DNA of 59,012 nucleotides from Gnetum montanum (taxonomy: Eukaryota > Streptophyta > Gnetopsida > Gnetales > Gnetaceae): NCBI GenBank assembly GCA_015680685.1, contig MNCI01005283.1:13899-72910 (forward strand), read 5' to 3'. The translations under genes were made by a program, and so were the position numbers. Below are positions 12,084 to 23,300 of the stretch, piece after piece; position 1 is the stretch's first letter, and each line of letters starts with the position of its first letter. Below the pieces are notes generated by a model, which was given only the letters and a program-made list of their open reading frames with translations, did no database searches and had not been told where the DNA came from.

Positions 12084-12431
12084 TTAACTAGTTGAAGCCT
12101 CAACTCGGTCTTCACCTTTGCTTTCCACAACTATTTTTTTCTTCTTTGCATCCATCTCTTTAACTATTGATTTTTGAGATTCTCCCCAATTAGATGCTTC
12201 TGTGTCTTGAGACATAAAAGCCTCTCCCCAAGAATTATCATTATTGGACTCTTCTTGGTATTCAAATCGAGTGTTACATTCATGGAAGTTGCCCCAAACA
12301 TTGAAATGTATGGAGAGTCCACTAGTAAGAAATCTAAACTCATCTAAAAGCCAAGGTAGGAAAGGTCTTTCACTTGATGCTCCATGGGTAGTTGCCTTAC
12401 AATAAGTTCTTAATACATGCTCTAGACAACA
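12084..12431 (-). pseudogene. Frame with three Trp-Gly motifs, origin unknown
   Basis: About 115 codons open on the - strand, ending at TAA (12084-12086). They follow an in-frame TGA at 12432-12434, beyond which the same frame continues upstream. The C-terminal half reads VWGNFHE, NSWGEAF and NWGES, spaced about 12 to 25 residues apart in an acidic, polar context. It then ends in a Lys-rich tail (MDAKKKKIVVESKGEDRVE). This resembles Argonaute-hook (GW/WG) domains. It lies beyond the integrase end of TE-B in that element's direction, but the boundary of TE-B is unknown and a (TA)-rich stretch separates them. No start codon can be chosen. Confidence 0.4.
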
Positions 12432-12849
12432 TCACATGACATATGGGATAAATAGCCTTCTCATTACTCTTTCTCCAAGAACCATTTTTCTACCTCTCAC
12501 TTAAACACTTCACTTGCTTTTTTTTTACCTAAACCTTGAATTGAGAAACAATGCATTTCTGAACAATTTTCATCTCCTTATATAGTGTATGGTAAGTTTG
12601 AAATTCCCACTAATTTCACTAACCAACTTTGCCACTTAGCTAAAATTAATTCTCTTTTCATCAGTATATGGTAGGCTAATTTGAATTCCACTATTTGGTA
12701 GTTAAAATTAATTTACCATTAAGTACTTATCTAACCATAACTCCCATTTACTGGTAATGATTGCTTGAGAAAATATGAATTCAATAATTTAGCTGACACC
12801 TAAACTAAATATTATTTAAACTAGTACTCTAACTTATACTCATTTTTAT

Positions 12850-13045
12850 AATGCTATATAGATTTATCTAAGAATACGTATAGGATATATATGTTATGAT
12901 TAGCTATCATATAAGGCTATATATATACCATTTATTACATATATTACTACTAAACATATATATAAAAGTTTATTACGTAATATATGTATACTAAATATTA
13001 TATATTACTATATTATATACATATATTAATTTATATATATATATA
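12850..13045. repeat. (TA)-rich low-complexity tract
   Basis: Nearly pure A/T with TATATA runs, ending in a perfect TA run just beyond the TE-B integrase stop. It could hide the 3' end of TE-B. Confidence 0.8.
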
Positions 13046-13048
13046 TAT

Positions 13049-14060
13049 TTAAGCTGTGGGAAGTTGTCCAAAATAATTTTTTATGTGTAAAACATCATAT
13101 GGAAACTGCAACTCTATTCCATATAGTGTTGCTAATTTGTATGTATCTCTAGATAATTGTTTCTTGATATGAAATAGACTAATCCATATTGTTGAAAACT
13201 TATTTGACATTTTCATATTCCATAATAATACTAGATCGCCATCCTTAAAAGTTCTTTTTAGAGCCTCCCTATCAAACCCCATTTTGACTTGAGAAGCATT
13301 CTTTAGTAAATTATCTTTAGTTCTATCCATTTTAGCTTCTCTTTTGATGAGCAAGGTCATGAAACTTCTATCTTTATTAATTTTCTCACTATAATTTTGT
13401 ACAAAATCATAGGTTGAACTTATAATCTTGTTCGTAATTCTTGTAGGCAAGCCATAGACTAAGTGATAAGTTGACATTCTGATATCCTTCTTAAATCTGA
13501 TACAATCAATCCATAATGTAGATTGTAAGTAATCAATCCAATCCTAGATTCCCATCCATAGACTTTTTAATGTAAGAATTAAGTTTTTTATTTGTAGATT
13601 CAAATAAGCCATTTTCTTGAGGATAATAATTTAAAGAAGAAAATAGAAAGATGGATTTTTCTAATGCCCATGCCATAAATTCCTCAAATTGAAAAGCTAG
13701 TCCATTATTAGATACCAGCACTTTGGGTAGACCAAAATGACTTAAAATGTGATCTTCTAAGAACTTAATCTCATCTGATGCTGAACTTTTACATAGAGTT
13801 TGTGCTTCAGACAATTTAGTAAAGTACTTGATAGCTGTGAGAATAAACTTATGTATTGCTCTTGAAGGAGTAATTACGCCAATAAAATCTATGCCCCATT
13901 GCTGAAATGGTCTATCTATAATTACCAGTTTTAAAAGTGCCCTAACATTTTTAATCTTTGATCCATGAATTTAACATTTGTAACATCTTTGAATTTTTAA
14001 ACTAATATATTAATACATACTAGGCCAATAAAAATCATAAGAAAGTATATGTTGCATTTT
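13049..14060 (-). pseudogene. TE-B integrase remnant
   Basis: DDE integrase. Visible are WGIDFIG near 13890 with the first Asp, LVSNNGLAFQ near 13710 where the second Asp is Asn, and YYPQENGLFE near 13610 with the Glu. The longest open pieces are 13533-13814 and 13049-13477. The latter is the C-terminal domain, ending YDVLHIKNYFGQLPTA. Stops separate the pieces. Confidence 0.85.
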
Positions 14061-14349
14061 AGACTTAGGAGATTCATAAAACAAATTACAATGATCATGG
14101 AATTGTTCTAAGATAAGACCAATTTAATCATTATGAACACATTTCAACACAATCCCTTTGAAATCCTTTCTATATAAGATTCCATCTTTAATCACAAATT
14201 TATTTACCTTATTGAAGAAATCTCTCTTATGACTTGTAGTTAGGCTATTGGAAACTTTTCATGTATCAAGGAATTCTAGAATCTCGTAATATCAATTTTC
14301 TTCATGAGTTCTTAATATAAATATTTCCTCTTCTTTAGCCATTAACTTG

Positions 14350-14766
14350 GCTAATCCCATTCATTTAATAGTCATGCATATTTCTAATGAAAATATGAAA
14401 CATTGAAGCTTTATGAGACACTTTCCTCTTTTCAATCCAATTTCATTTTGAGCTAAAAATTATTTGACTATAGGCTCAATTAGCATAATATGAACTAATG
14501 AGCTTTCCAAGTAATATTTGACATGTAGAAGTGCCTTAAGAACTACGAATGCTTATTTCTCTAAGTCTAAATAATTTATCTCCAAACCTTTCAACTGATA
14601 TCCATAAAATTTGATTGGTTCATCTTGACTCATATTTTTTAGTTAAAATGGTAGCAATTGAATCATTTGAAACAAAATCATATAACTAGAAGTCTTCTTT
14701 CAATTTTGGCTTTACCAAATGAGGAGCTTTCTGAATGGATTTCTTAATTTCAAATAAAGCTTTCTC
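14350..14766 (-). pseudogene. TE-B Ty3-type RNase H remnant
   Basis: The domain directly after RT, where Ty3 elements carry their own RNase H. A readable piece near 14645-14700 is LYDFVSNDSIATILT, a degraded form of the first motif, with Asn where Asp is expected. It is broken by several stops and frameshifts. Confidence 0.6.
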
Positions 14767-15660
14767 TTATTTTGGTGTTTTCTCTACCAAGACATCTTTC
14801 TTTAGCATATGCATTAGAGGTTTAGTAATTTCAGTGAATCTAGGGATAAATTTCTTAAGAAATTTATCTTTTCCAAAGAAAGATCTAAGAGAATTTTTAC
14901 TTGTAGGATGCTTAATATTTTGTACTACTTGGATTTGGGAGTTGTCTATGATAATTCCTTCTTGATAGATTACATGGCCTAATAAACTTCTCGATTCAAC
15001 CCCAAAGATATTTTTCTTAGGATTTAATGAAATATCATACTCATGACATTTATTAAAAACTTGTTTAAGATGACCAATATGATCTTCCTTTCTTTTTGAA
15101 AATATGATGATATCATCCAAATAAACACAATGAATTCACCTGTTAAGCCTTTCAAGGCTAAATCCATTTCTCTATGAAAGTAGCTCCAATATTTGATAAT
15201 CCAAATGACATTCTTTGGTAAGAAAAAGTTCTTCACCTAGTAATAAATGTTGTTTGATATCTATTGTCCTTATCTACCATGATCTAATTATAGTATGAAA
15301 AACCATCTAAGAAAGAATATACTTGACAACCTGATACTTTAATCAACATTTCATCAATTCTAGGAAATGGGTATTTATCTTTTTTTGAGGCTTCATTCAA
15401 ATTTTTGAAATCCACATAAAGCCTAATATTACCATTTTCCTTTCTTACTAGCACAAGGTTAGCAAGCCATGTTAAATATTGGACCAAATATATGATTCTA
15501 GCTTGTGATAACTTCTTGATTTCAACTTCCATATCTAGCTCAAATGATAGATTAAATTTCCTTTGTTTTTTTTTAACTATCTTACAACTATCTATGAAGG
15601 AAATTTTTTGTGTCATCACATCTAGTCTAAAGGTTTTAAGATCATCATAAGACTAAGCAA
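14767..15660 (-). pseudogene. TE-B reverse transcriptase remnant
   Basis: RT domain in two open pieces. 15284-15619 has VRKENGNIRLYVDFKNLN and YSFLDGFSYYN. 14767-15120 has the catalytic MDDIIIFSK with both Asp residues, SLNPKKNIFGV and LLGHVIYQEG, followed by the RT-RNase H connection. A segment at 15024-15236 reads in another frame, so at least one frameshift divides the domain. Confidence 0.88.
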
Positions 15661-16049
15661 AATTTTTCAAATTATTTTTTAGAAGTAATAATAAATTTTT
15701 CTTGAAGACTGAATCCTTTTCCTTTGTAACATTTAACATCTTTGGTATCTTAGTAGATCTAAGATTTATTGCTTCATAAGCTTGATCATCTAGATTCTAT
15801 ATATCTTTTCTAGTAAGCAAATTTTTTCTAAACTCATGTTCATAATCAATCACCTTTTTGTGAATAGAATTTTTCTTAAACCTTGATGCTGTTTCAGATA
15901 TGATTTGACTTTCAAATTCTTGTTTATTCCTTAAGAATCTAAGAAATTGATTGCCATATTCACATACTTGTAAATACTTTATGTTATTTGGTATTGATCG
16001 TTGATGTTCATTTTCAATCATTACAGTTTTATAACCTTCTATCTTTTTC

Positions 16050-16440
16050 ACATCTAATGTTGAAGCTACTTTTGCTAAGTCATCTACTATATAATTATCC
16101 TTCTTACCTATTTATTCTATTTGGTAGTGATGAAATTGATCCAACATTTTGTAGACAAGCTATCTATAAGGTCACAACATTGAGCTTTTTATCACATGAT
16201 TACCTTTAATTTGTTCACAAACTAATCTTGAGTCTTCTTTTATGGTGATTGTTTTGATTTTTTTTCTAATTTTGTTTTAATTCTAATACACTAAGTTTCA
16301 TATTCAGCCTTGTTGTTAGTATAAGGAAAATATAGATGAATTACCTTGAATATTTTTGGGAAATCATCCTCTGCTAGAACTACTCTAGCTCCTACACCTT
16401 TGAAGTTACAAGAACCATTAAAGTATAGTTCCTATTTGCT
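16050..16440 (-). pseudogene. TE-B additional RNase H, upstream of RT
   Basis: A second RNase H-like domain lying between protease and RT. Motifs in order: ELYFNGSCNFKGVGARVVL, where the expected first Asp is Asn; TNNKAEYE with the catalytic Glu; and EDSRLVCEQIKGNH with the conserved D-S-x-L. The NN-x-AEYE form matches the plant/archaeal-type RNase H of Tat elements, which is usually placed after the Ty3 RNase H and before integrase. Here it precedes RT. A linker at 15660-16050 includes the open piece 15797-16051. In-frame TAGs at several points show it is dead. Confidence 0.75.
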
Positions 16441-16789
16441 CTCATCCTGAGATTCTTCTTTCCTTAAGTTATCAACTTCTTAAAGTGTGCAAATTCTGAT
16501 TTCAAAAAATTTTGTTTCAATAACCTTATTCTTTTAATTTGAAGTAATGTTTTCATTCATCAAAGGCTCACTATAAATGTATCTTTGATTTAGCTCTCCT
16601 TTCCAAGGTAGGTAGCCACATGTGTGAATAATTTGTTGATATGTAACTAAAGAAATTTTTACTGTAACTTCTACTTAATAAAAGACTATGTGAATAAGAT
16701 ATATCTACTACTTGAATAGTTAATCTACTTTTAATACGAGGTTCAGAAGTGATTTCAAATAGAACAATAGGTAACTAATCCAAAATCTT

Positions 16790-17100
16790 CACTCTACTTT
16801 TATCCACTTAAACAATATTTTTATTGGATTTTTTAGGAGCTAGACCAAGTTTTTTGCATATAGAAAATGACATAATAATAGATGTAGCTCTAGAATCAAC
16901 AAAAAAATTGTGAAGATACTTGTCCTTTAACTTCATTGTCAAAAGAAAAGGAGGAGTTTCACTATAAAGAGTGCAATCATAGCTAGCTTTTGTTTTCTCA
17001 TCATTGTTTGACACATAGCTTAATTTTGATTCCCTAACTCTCCTTTTACCTTTAATGAACTCTAAAGCTAATCTTTTCTAATCTTATATTTGTAGTAATT
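16790..17100 (-). pseudogene. TE-B aspartic protease remnant
   Basis: The open piece 16808-17014 contains NFFVDSRATSIIMSFSICKK. The expected active site is D-S-G-A-T and the Gly has become Arg. It follows a gag-end passage (YDLIKDLKHVKANI near 17110-17150). Confidence 0.78.
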
Positions 17101-17650
17101 GATATATTCTAATGTTGGCTTTGACATGTTTAAGATCTTTAATTAAATCATATTCTCCATCTCCATAAAAGCTTGGTTTCTTCATTCTAGAGAGCTAAGA
17201 TTCTAAGCACTCACCATGTTATCCTTTTACAGGTTAACCAAGTTGCTTTGAGCTTAACTTCTTTCCCTATGATTATGCAAAATTATTCTTATAATTTATG
17301 GAGAAGGATTAGCTCCAAAAATCATTGATTGTTATGAGTGAGGATTTCTCATCGAAATATGGAACACAAGATAACAACATTTCTTATGTGGATTTGAAGG
17401 ATTCAACCAACAATAGATGCCAAGATACAAATCATTATTGACTTATGGCTTATGTGCCATCATTGATTTTTAATCCACTTGTAAATTGGATAGAAGCTTT
17501 CAATCGAACATGTCTATTTCTTTGAATAAGTGATACCATTTACATCAATCAAAAGTATGTACCTCTATTACAATAATATTGATTAATAGGTAATCTCATA
17601 ATCATGATCTTACAAATTTTTGAATTGCTACATGTAGGCTTTTCGAACTT
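17100..17650 (-). pseudogene. TE-B gag end with Cys/His-rich segment
   Basis: Fragmented - strand coding. Near 17560-17640 Cys residues occur in a C-x2-C spacing with further Cys/His downstream, like a nucleocapsid zinc-binding region. Frames shift repeatedly, and I cannot define a start or a clean motif. Confidence 0.45.
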
Positions 17651-17667
17651 AGACATAGTTTTTTGAT

Positions 17668-17967
17668 TTGATCAAGTACAAGTGGGTAGGGGATTCAAAG
17701 AAATACTTGAGCAAAATCAAAGGCCAAAAATTTGTGAAAATTATAACGAATCCCACTAACTTGGAAGGATACTCTAATAAAGAAATTTTAAATGATAATG
17801 TAAAGATTTTGTTTAACAAAGTTTCCTATTGGCCACACTACATTAGCATCACTGAAACGTCTAACAATGACATCATTTTATTCTCTCTTTCCAAACTCAC
17901 TAGTCATGCCAATAGTAGATTCGAGTTTATAATTAACAAAAATGCCATGCTAACACAACAACACTAG
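17668..17967 (+). CDS. Unrecognised 99-residue reading frame
   Basis: Open from an ATG to TAG with no internal stop in very AT-rich DNA. Composition is protein-like (KIKGQKFVKIITNPTNLEGY, ILFNKVSYWPHYISI). It runs opposite to TE-B and ends where the TE-C LTR fragment begins. It might be a host gene fragment or transposon code that I cannot place. Confidence 0.3.
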   Translation: MIKYKWVGDSKKYLSKIKGQKFVKIITNPTNLEGYSNKEILNDNVKILFNKVSYWPHYISITETSNNDIILFSLSKLTSHANSRFEFIINKNAMLTQQH

Positions 17968-18298
17968 TGAGAGTTTAGAATATGTACGATAAGTTAGAAC
18001 TAGATACTTATTGAAGAAGTTGGATCAAATTCACTTTTAATACTTTGGTTAATTTATAGTAAGTTTTCATATTTTAATAATATTGTTAATATAAGTATGC
18101 AACATCAATCATGCATCTCAATTACACTTAAACATACACACTAAGGTCCACCCAAGTATAATTGGAAAGATAGCAATATGTGATCTCATGTGTAACTATC
18201 TAGAGACCATGCTACTTCAATCTATGACATATGATTGGTCATGTATAAATGCTTGTGATATGTATAGTTGGACATAGAGTCTACTCTACTATTCATCA
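17960..18298 (+). repeat. TE-C LTR, 3' part only (left copy)
   Basis: Reverse complement of 50054-~50400, ending ATTCATCA. A primer-binding site starts at 18300 (TGGCATTGTTGC), one base after the LTR, as in TE-A and TE-D. The upstream part of the LTR is missing. Confidence 0.8.
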
Positions 18299-18891
18299 TT
18301 GGCATTGTTGCTAGTGATTGATGTTAATGATCTTAGATAGTTAGAATGATCCATGATTATCATTTGAAATTTAATAATTTATTACTTAAATCATATAACT
18401 ATTTTATTTAAGACACACAATAATTCTAAGATATCTTCTTCTCACATGATAGATTCTCCACTTATTGATGGCTCTACTAGGAGACATTACAGAATAATGA
18501 ATTGCAAGGATAATGTGCGTACCAACATGTGGATCCTTATCATCTATACTTTATCTTCATTCTTCATCAAGATTGTTAGACAAGATAAAGGAACTTGAAA
18601 AAAAACATTATGTTTTCACCTAATCATTTAGCTCCATCAATGCTCATGATAGCATTAACGAGAGTTGGACAAGAAGTTGCTACCATAGGCTACAAAGTCA
18701 TAGATAAAATGTTTGTGTCCTACCAACCTACCAAAGCCAAGTGCAAAATATATCATTTCATGAAAGCATATCATGATGCTACTAAGGGAAATGGGGTCAA
18801 TGTTCTCTTCACATCACAAATGAAAAAAAGAAAAGAATACAGAATATTAGCTAGGCATATTGCATTGTTAAAATCCTCCTTTCCTCAATGA
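18299..18891 (+). pseudogene. TE-C leader and gag start (left copy)
   Basis: Leader and start of gag. The open piece 18595-18891 runs MKKNIMFSPNHLAPSMLMIA onward. The sequence matches 49560-50053 in reverse complement. L1 truncates it at about 18892. In the inverted copy the same point is followed by an RTE fragment. Confidence 0.6.
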
Positions 18892-18920
18892 AAATGAAAT
18901 GCAACTGCGTCTGCAACAGG

Positions 18921-19751
18921 ATGGCTGGAGTGTCTGCAACTACGTCTGCAACAGGAGGGACGGCGAGCGACAATTTTGCACCGGGTAACGACTGGAATGG
19001 TGCGTTTGTGACTGCCGGTGCTAAGCCAGCAGGCGCGGCGGCAAGAGAACCAGAGGGGGAGTCGCAAACGGCTAGCACCTTCGGAGAATACTCCAAAGTG
19101 GGAACAGAAATTAGAATTAAAGTTTCTGGCCCCGATGCAGATATGCTGGGGAGACTGGAACGCAACCTCATCGGCAAGTTTGTGTCCGATGGGGCTCGTC
19201 CTCGCATTGACCTGGTCCGGCGCTGGGCTCGGAACGCGTGGGGGTTTGACTTCGTGACGGTCTCCTGTCTGGACAACGATCGCCTCCTATTCGGCTTCGC
19301 CTCCCTGGAGGAGTGTGAGCAGGTCCTGGTTGGTGGACCTTGGTTCTACGACATGCGCGGGCTGGCCCTGGCTCCTTGGCATCTTGGCGCCCACCGGGAC
19401 CCGGCTCTGTTCGCTTGTGCGCCAGTCTGGGTCCGGCTACATGGCCTCCCCCTCGAGTACTGGTCACCGGAGTTTCTGAGGTCCCTGGTGGCTCTGCTTG
19501 GGGATTTCATCAGATTTGACCACTCCACGGCCACTTCGGACCACCTAAGATTTGCTAGGTTCTGCGTCTGGCGGCCGCTCCTCTCCCAGGAACCTGTCAA
19601 GGACCTGGTTCTAGTCACAGACCTCGGGGAAGAGCGGGTACAGGTCTTGTATGAGAACCAGTCGGGGATGCAGGCCCAGCTTCGACCTAGGAATAGCCAG
19701 AGCCGCCCCCTGGGTCCAAGGCCACGGCTGACGACGGATGGTTCGTCATAG
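18921..19751 (+). CDS. L1 ORF1, DUF4283-like RNA-binding protein
   Basis: Likely the nucleic-acid-binding partner of ORF2. The open frame continues 11 codons upstream into flanking DNA, so I take the ATG of MAGVSATT at 18921 as the more likely start. The core matches plant L1 ORF1 proteins of the DUF4283 type: FGFASLEECEQVLVGGPWFY, ALAPWHL, VWVRLHGLPLEYWSPEFL and GDFIRFDHST. About 276 residues are open before TAG. A zinc knuckle normally follows this domain but is not visible before the gap at 20008. Confidence 0.8.
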   Translation: MAGVSATTSATGGTASDNFAPGNDWNGAFVTAGAKPAGAAAREPEGESQTASTFGEYSKVGTEIRIKVSGPDADMLGRLERNLIGKFVSDGARPRIDLVRRWARNAWGFDFVTVSCLDNDRLLFGFASLEECEQVLVGGPWFYDMRGLALAPWHLGAHRDPALFACAPVWVRLHGLPLEYWSPEFLRSLVALLGDFIRFDHSTATSDHLRFARFCVWRPLLSQEPVKDLVLVTDLGEERVQVLYENQSGMQAQLRPRNSQSRPLGPRPRLTTDGSS

Positions 19752-20007
19752 GCAAGAAAGGTCGTGTTGCCCACAAGAACCCGCCGGCACCCAGAGAGAG
19801 GGCTCGACTAGGACAGGGTGCGGCCTTGAAGGGTGATGCATCCAAAGCAGCGCATCGCGGGGGACCCTTCTCGCGGGAACCAATGCAGCCAGTCGTTCTG
19901 AGTACTGGCTAGGCAGAGTTGCCGGGGACGGGACAGGACACCGCGGCCAAGGCGGTGAGTAAGTCTTACATTTCTGCGCTGGTGGGGCCTAGTGCTCCGC
20001 ACTCCGC

Positions 20008-20101
20008 NNNNNNNNNNNNNNNNNNNNNNNNNNNNNNNNNNNNNNNNNNNNNNNNNNNNNNNNNNNNNNNNNNNNNNNNNNNNNNNNNNNNNNNNNNNNN
20101 N
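20008..20101. other. Assembly gap (94 N) in the L1
   Basis: A run of N between ORF1 and ORF2. The content is unknown. Confidence 0.99.
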
Positions 20102-20357
20102 GGGTGGGCTCGCTCCAAGTAGATTTATCCCCGTCTCCGATCACGGACTAGATTAATACCAGTCGGGGGTCGGCGCGACCCTGCTCCTCTCCCCGGGAGA
20201 TGCGGAGCCATCCCACACCAGGAATGCCGGTTTCCATTCATGCGGCGAAGAGCGGAAGACCGGATAGCCTCACTCGCCGTCAGAAGCCCACGCAGCTATT
20301 CGTTGATTTGGGAGTGCAGCCCACACTCCAGGAGGTGTACCAAAGCTCCCTGTCTCC

Positions 20358-23300
20358 ATGAAGGTCCTTTCCTGGAACTGCAGGGGACAGGGTACCCCTT
20401 ACAAGCGGCATACCCTACATTGTTTGGTACGGGATGAGAACTGTGACATTGTGTGTCTGCAGGAAATGAAATTGCAGCAAACGGAAAAGGAGACCCTGAC
20501 TCTCTGGTGGTCGGGGTGGCACAGCCACCTGACTCCCAGCAGGGGGTGTGCGGGTGGTCTTGCGATCCTGACAAAGGAGGCCTCACACGTCCTGGACTNA
20601 CTCCCAGCAGGGGGTGTGCAGGTGGTCTTGCGATCCTGACAAAGGAGGCCTCACACGTCCTGGACTCGTCAGATTGGAGCATTACGGTGCATTTGCCCGG
20701 TCAGGACGTTTGGCTTACCAACGTCTACGGCGCCCAAGGGTGGCAAGCGCGTTTGCAGGAGCTCTCTCGGGTTGCGGGGCTTGTTCCCTAGAAGGCCAGC
20801 TAGCTCTTAATTGGCAATTTCAACCAGAGGCTCTTCACCGGAGAAAAAATGGGAGATAACTTGGCAGAGCCCCTAGGGGCAATCGAGATGCTCGCCTTGC
20901 TGCAGTAGTACCATCTCATCGATATGGAAATTGCAGGGTGCACGTTCACGTGGAGCAATCGCAGGCAGGGTGCCGCGCGGGTCTAGTCCCAAATCGATCG
21001 TGTCTGGGCCAGCGAAAAATTGCTGAAAGAGTGGGAGTTTTAGGCGTACGGTGGTGCCCGCATGGCCTCTGATCATCGTCCCATCTTCTGCAAATTGGAG
21101 CAGGGAGAGTTCCAGAAACCATGCATTTTCCGATTCGAGAGCACCTGGATCCGCACGCGGTGGCTTCGGAAATTGGTGCATGACATCTGGCAGAAATACA
21201 GCGCCTCGGGGGACCCGTGTGAATTTCTCAGAAAGGGGTTGTGGACGTTAAAACAACAAATTAAAAATGTCGCTCCTTCCGAGAAATACCGGTTTAGAAT
21301 GGGCCGCAGCCAGTTGCAGGCCAAACTGCAAGCCATATAGTTGCTGCAAGAGCAGCAGGGCAGTGGGGCGGATCTCACCAGGGAGGAGCTTACCGTGCAG
21401 GCCGAGCTGCAGCTCCTGCACCATGAGGAGGAGGAGTACTGGCGTCAGAGGGCACGGGTGCAGTGGCTGCAGGTGGGAGACCGGCACACCAAGTTTTTCT
21501 TTTCTGCCGCGAAGGCCCACCGCGGCTCCCGCAACGGACCAATTCAACGCCTTCTGCAAAGTGGATCGCGGATGAATGCGGACAGCCTCCTGCAATACTG
21601 GCGGCAGTTGTGGGAATGACAGCCAACTGACCCTGTTTCGATTCCCATGGGTAGAGTTCTGAATCAGGCCGATAATCTCCAGCTCCTGAAGCCTTTCATG
21701 TGCCAAGAGCTGCACGCGGCGCTGCAAGGAATGCCTGCCAATAAGGCGCCTGGACCAGATGACTGGCCCATTGAATTTTTTGCAAATTTCGAGGATGTCC
21801 TCGGGAAAAACCTGCTAGACGCGTTGAACCACATGTTGGCACAGAGGCAGGTGTGGAACGAAATTAATTGCTCGCGCATGGTGTTATTGCCGAAGACGGA
21901 GTTTCCCACATCCCCTGGTCATTTTCGCCCCATTGGGATCTGTAACTCTTTAATGCGGCTTTTCTCCCACCTGCTTGTGGCCAGGATACAGCTGCTTATG
22001 ACGTGACTGGTGGGAAAGCACCAGGCTGCATTCATGAAGGGACGCCACTTGCAGGACCAGGTCCTGCTGCTGCAGGAGATCCAACACTCCCTGCGGAAAG
22101 CCAAGCTCCCAGGCCTATACATCAAACTGGACATTACCAAGGCCTACGATTCCATCAGCTGGGCGGCCTTGAGGTTTGTTTTGCTCGCTAAAGGGTTTGA
22201 TCCGACTTTCGTTGATCTCTGCCTGCAGATTCAACATGACGGTCGGTTCTCGATTGATATCGATGGGCAGTTGTGGGGCTTTCATGGGAATGGTCGCGGG
22301 CTGCGCCAAGGAGACCCACTGTCCCCGCTCCTCTTCCTGATGTTGATGGACCTCCTGCAAACTTACTGTATAGAGGAAGGGGTTCTGGGGTTGAATATGC
22401 ACGGTATTCACTGCCTCTCTGCCCACTTTGCGGATGACACAATGATCTACACCAGGGTCGCTGTCCCACAGGCCAGGGCGATTCTGAAAGCGCTGGACAG
22501 GATGCATCAGGAGGTTGGCCTGGTGCCCAACCCAGGGAAATCTGCACTCTTTTTCTCCCACACCCACCCGTCGGTGCGCAACAAAATTGTGCAAATCCTG
22601 GGCATTCTCCTGGGGGCGGCTGAAGAAAAATACCTAGGCATTCCTATGCATAACTGGCATAGGCAGCAAACCTGGCAGGCGCTCATTGCAAGGATTCAGA
22701 AGCACGCAGCCCACTGGACTAATAACTTCCTGACTCGTAAGGGGAAGATGGTGCTGGCGGCCTCGGTGTTGGGGGCCATGGCATGGTTCGCTGCTTCGAT
22801 GGCCTCCCTGCCCCTCAGCGTCACTGCCAAAATCGACCAGATTATCCACAATTTCGTTTGGTCTGGTGGCAAGGGAGGAAAGAGGATGCATTTGCTGGCA
22901 TGGCCAAAAATTGCGTGGCCCAGGTATGCAGGGGGAGTTGGCCTCCTCCCCTTCTCCCTGGAGGTGGCCCTGGGCCGTCATAGGCTCCTCTAGCGCTTGG
23001 CCACTGACAACAAGGACCCCTCCCTCTGGGTGCAAATCCTGAGGGAAAAATACAGTCCCTAGACGGTGGCTAACTCTGACTCGCACGTTTGGCAGTAGCT
23101 CTGCGCTCAGGCTAGGGCGATGGACAGCGCTGAGGAGATACACCTGCACCCTCGCCAGCTCCTCCAGAAGCTATTCCCGGTTGACCCTTGCTGGAAGCAG
23201 TTGTGGAAGGGCATTCTTTCAGAAAAAATCAAAGCCTTTGGGTGGCTGATTCTCCACCAGGCCCTTGCTGTTCGTGCTGCGCTACAGGCCCGGGGCATGG

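Larger units (their letters stand above)
13049..17650 (-). mobile_element. TE-B: Ty3 element with an extra RNase H before RT
   Basis: Reading on the - strand from 17650 downward: a gag end with a Cys/His-rich segment, protease, an RNase H domain, RT, the usual RNase H, then integrase. The sequence is unlike TE-A and TE-D, and motifs such as WGIDFIG and YYPQENG put it in another Ty3 lineage, probably Tat-like. LTRs and target duplication were not found, so the ends given are only those of recognisable coding sequence. Stops and frameshifts occur throughout. Confidence 0.8.

Noticed and set aside
12850-13045. Matrix-attachment region or centromeric satellite
   Set aside because: It is only a short (TA)-rich tract and nothing beyond AT content supports such a role.
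18851-19774. Several - strand frames of 99-142 codons across the L1 ORF1
   Set aside because: GC-rich DNA leaves antisense frames open. The + strand has a coherent DUF4283-type protein.
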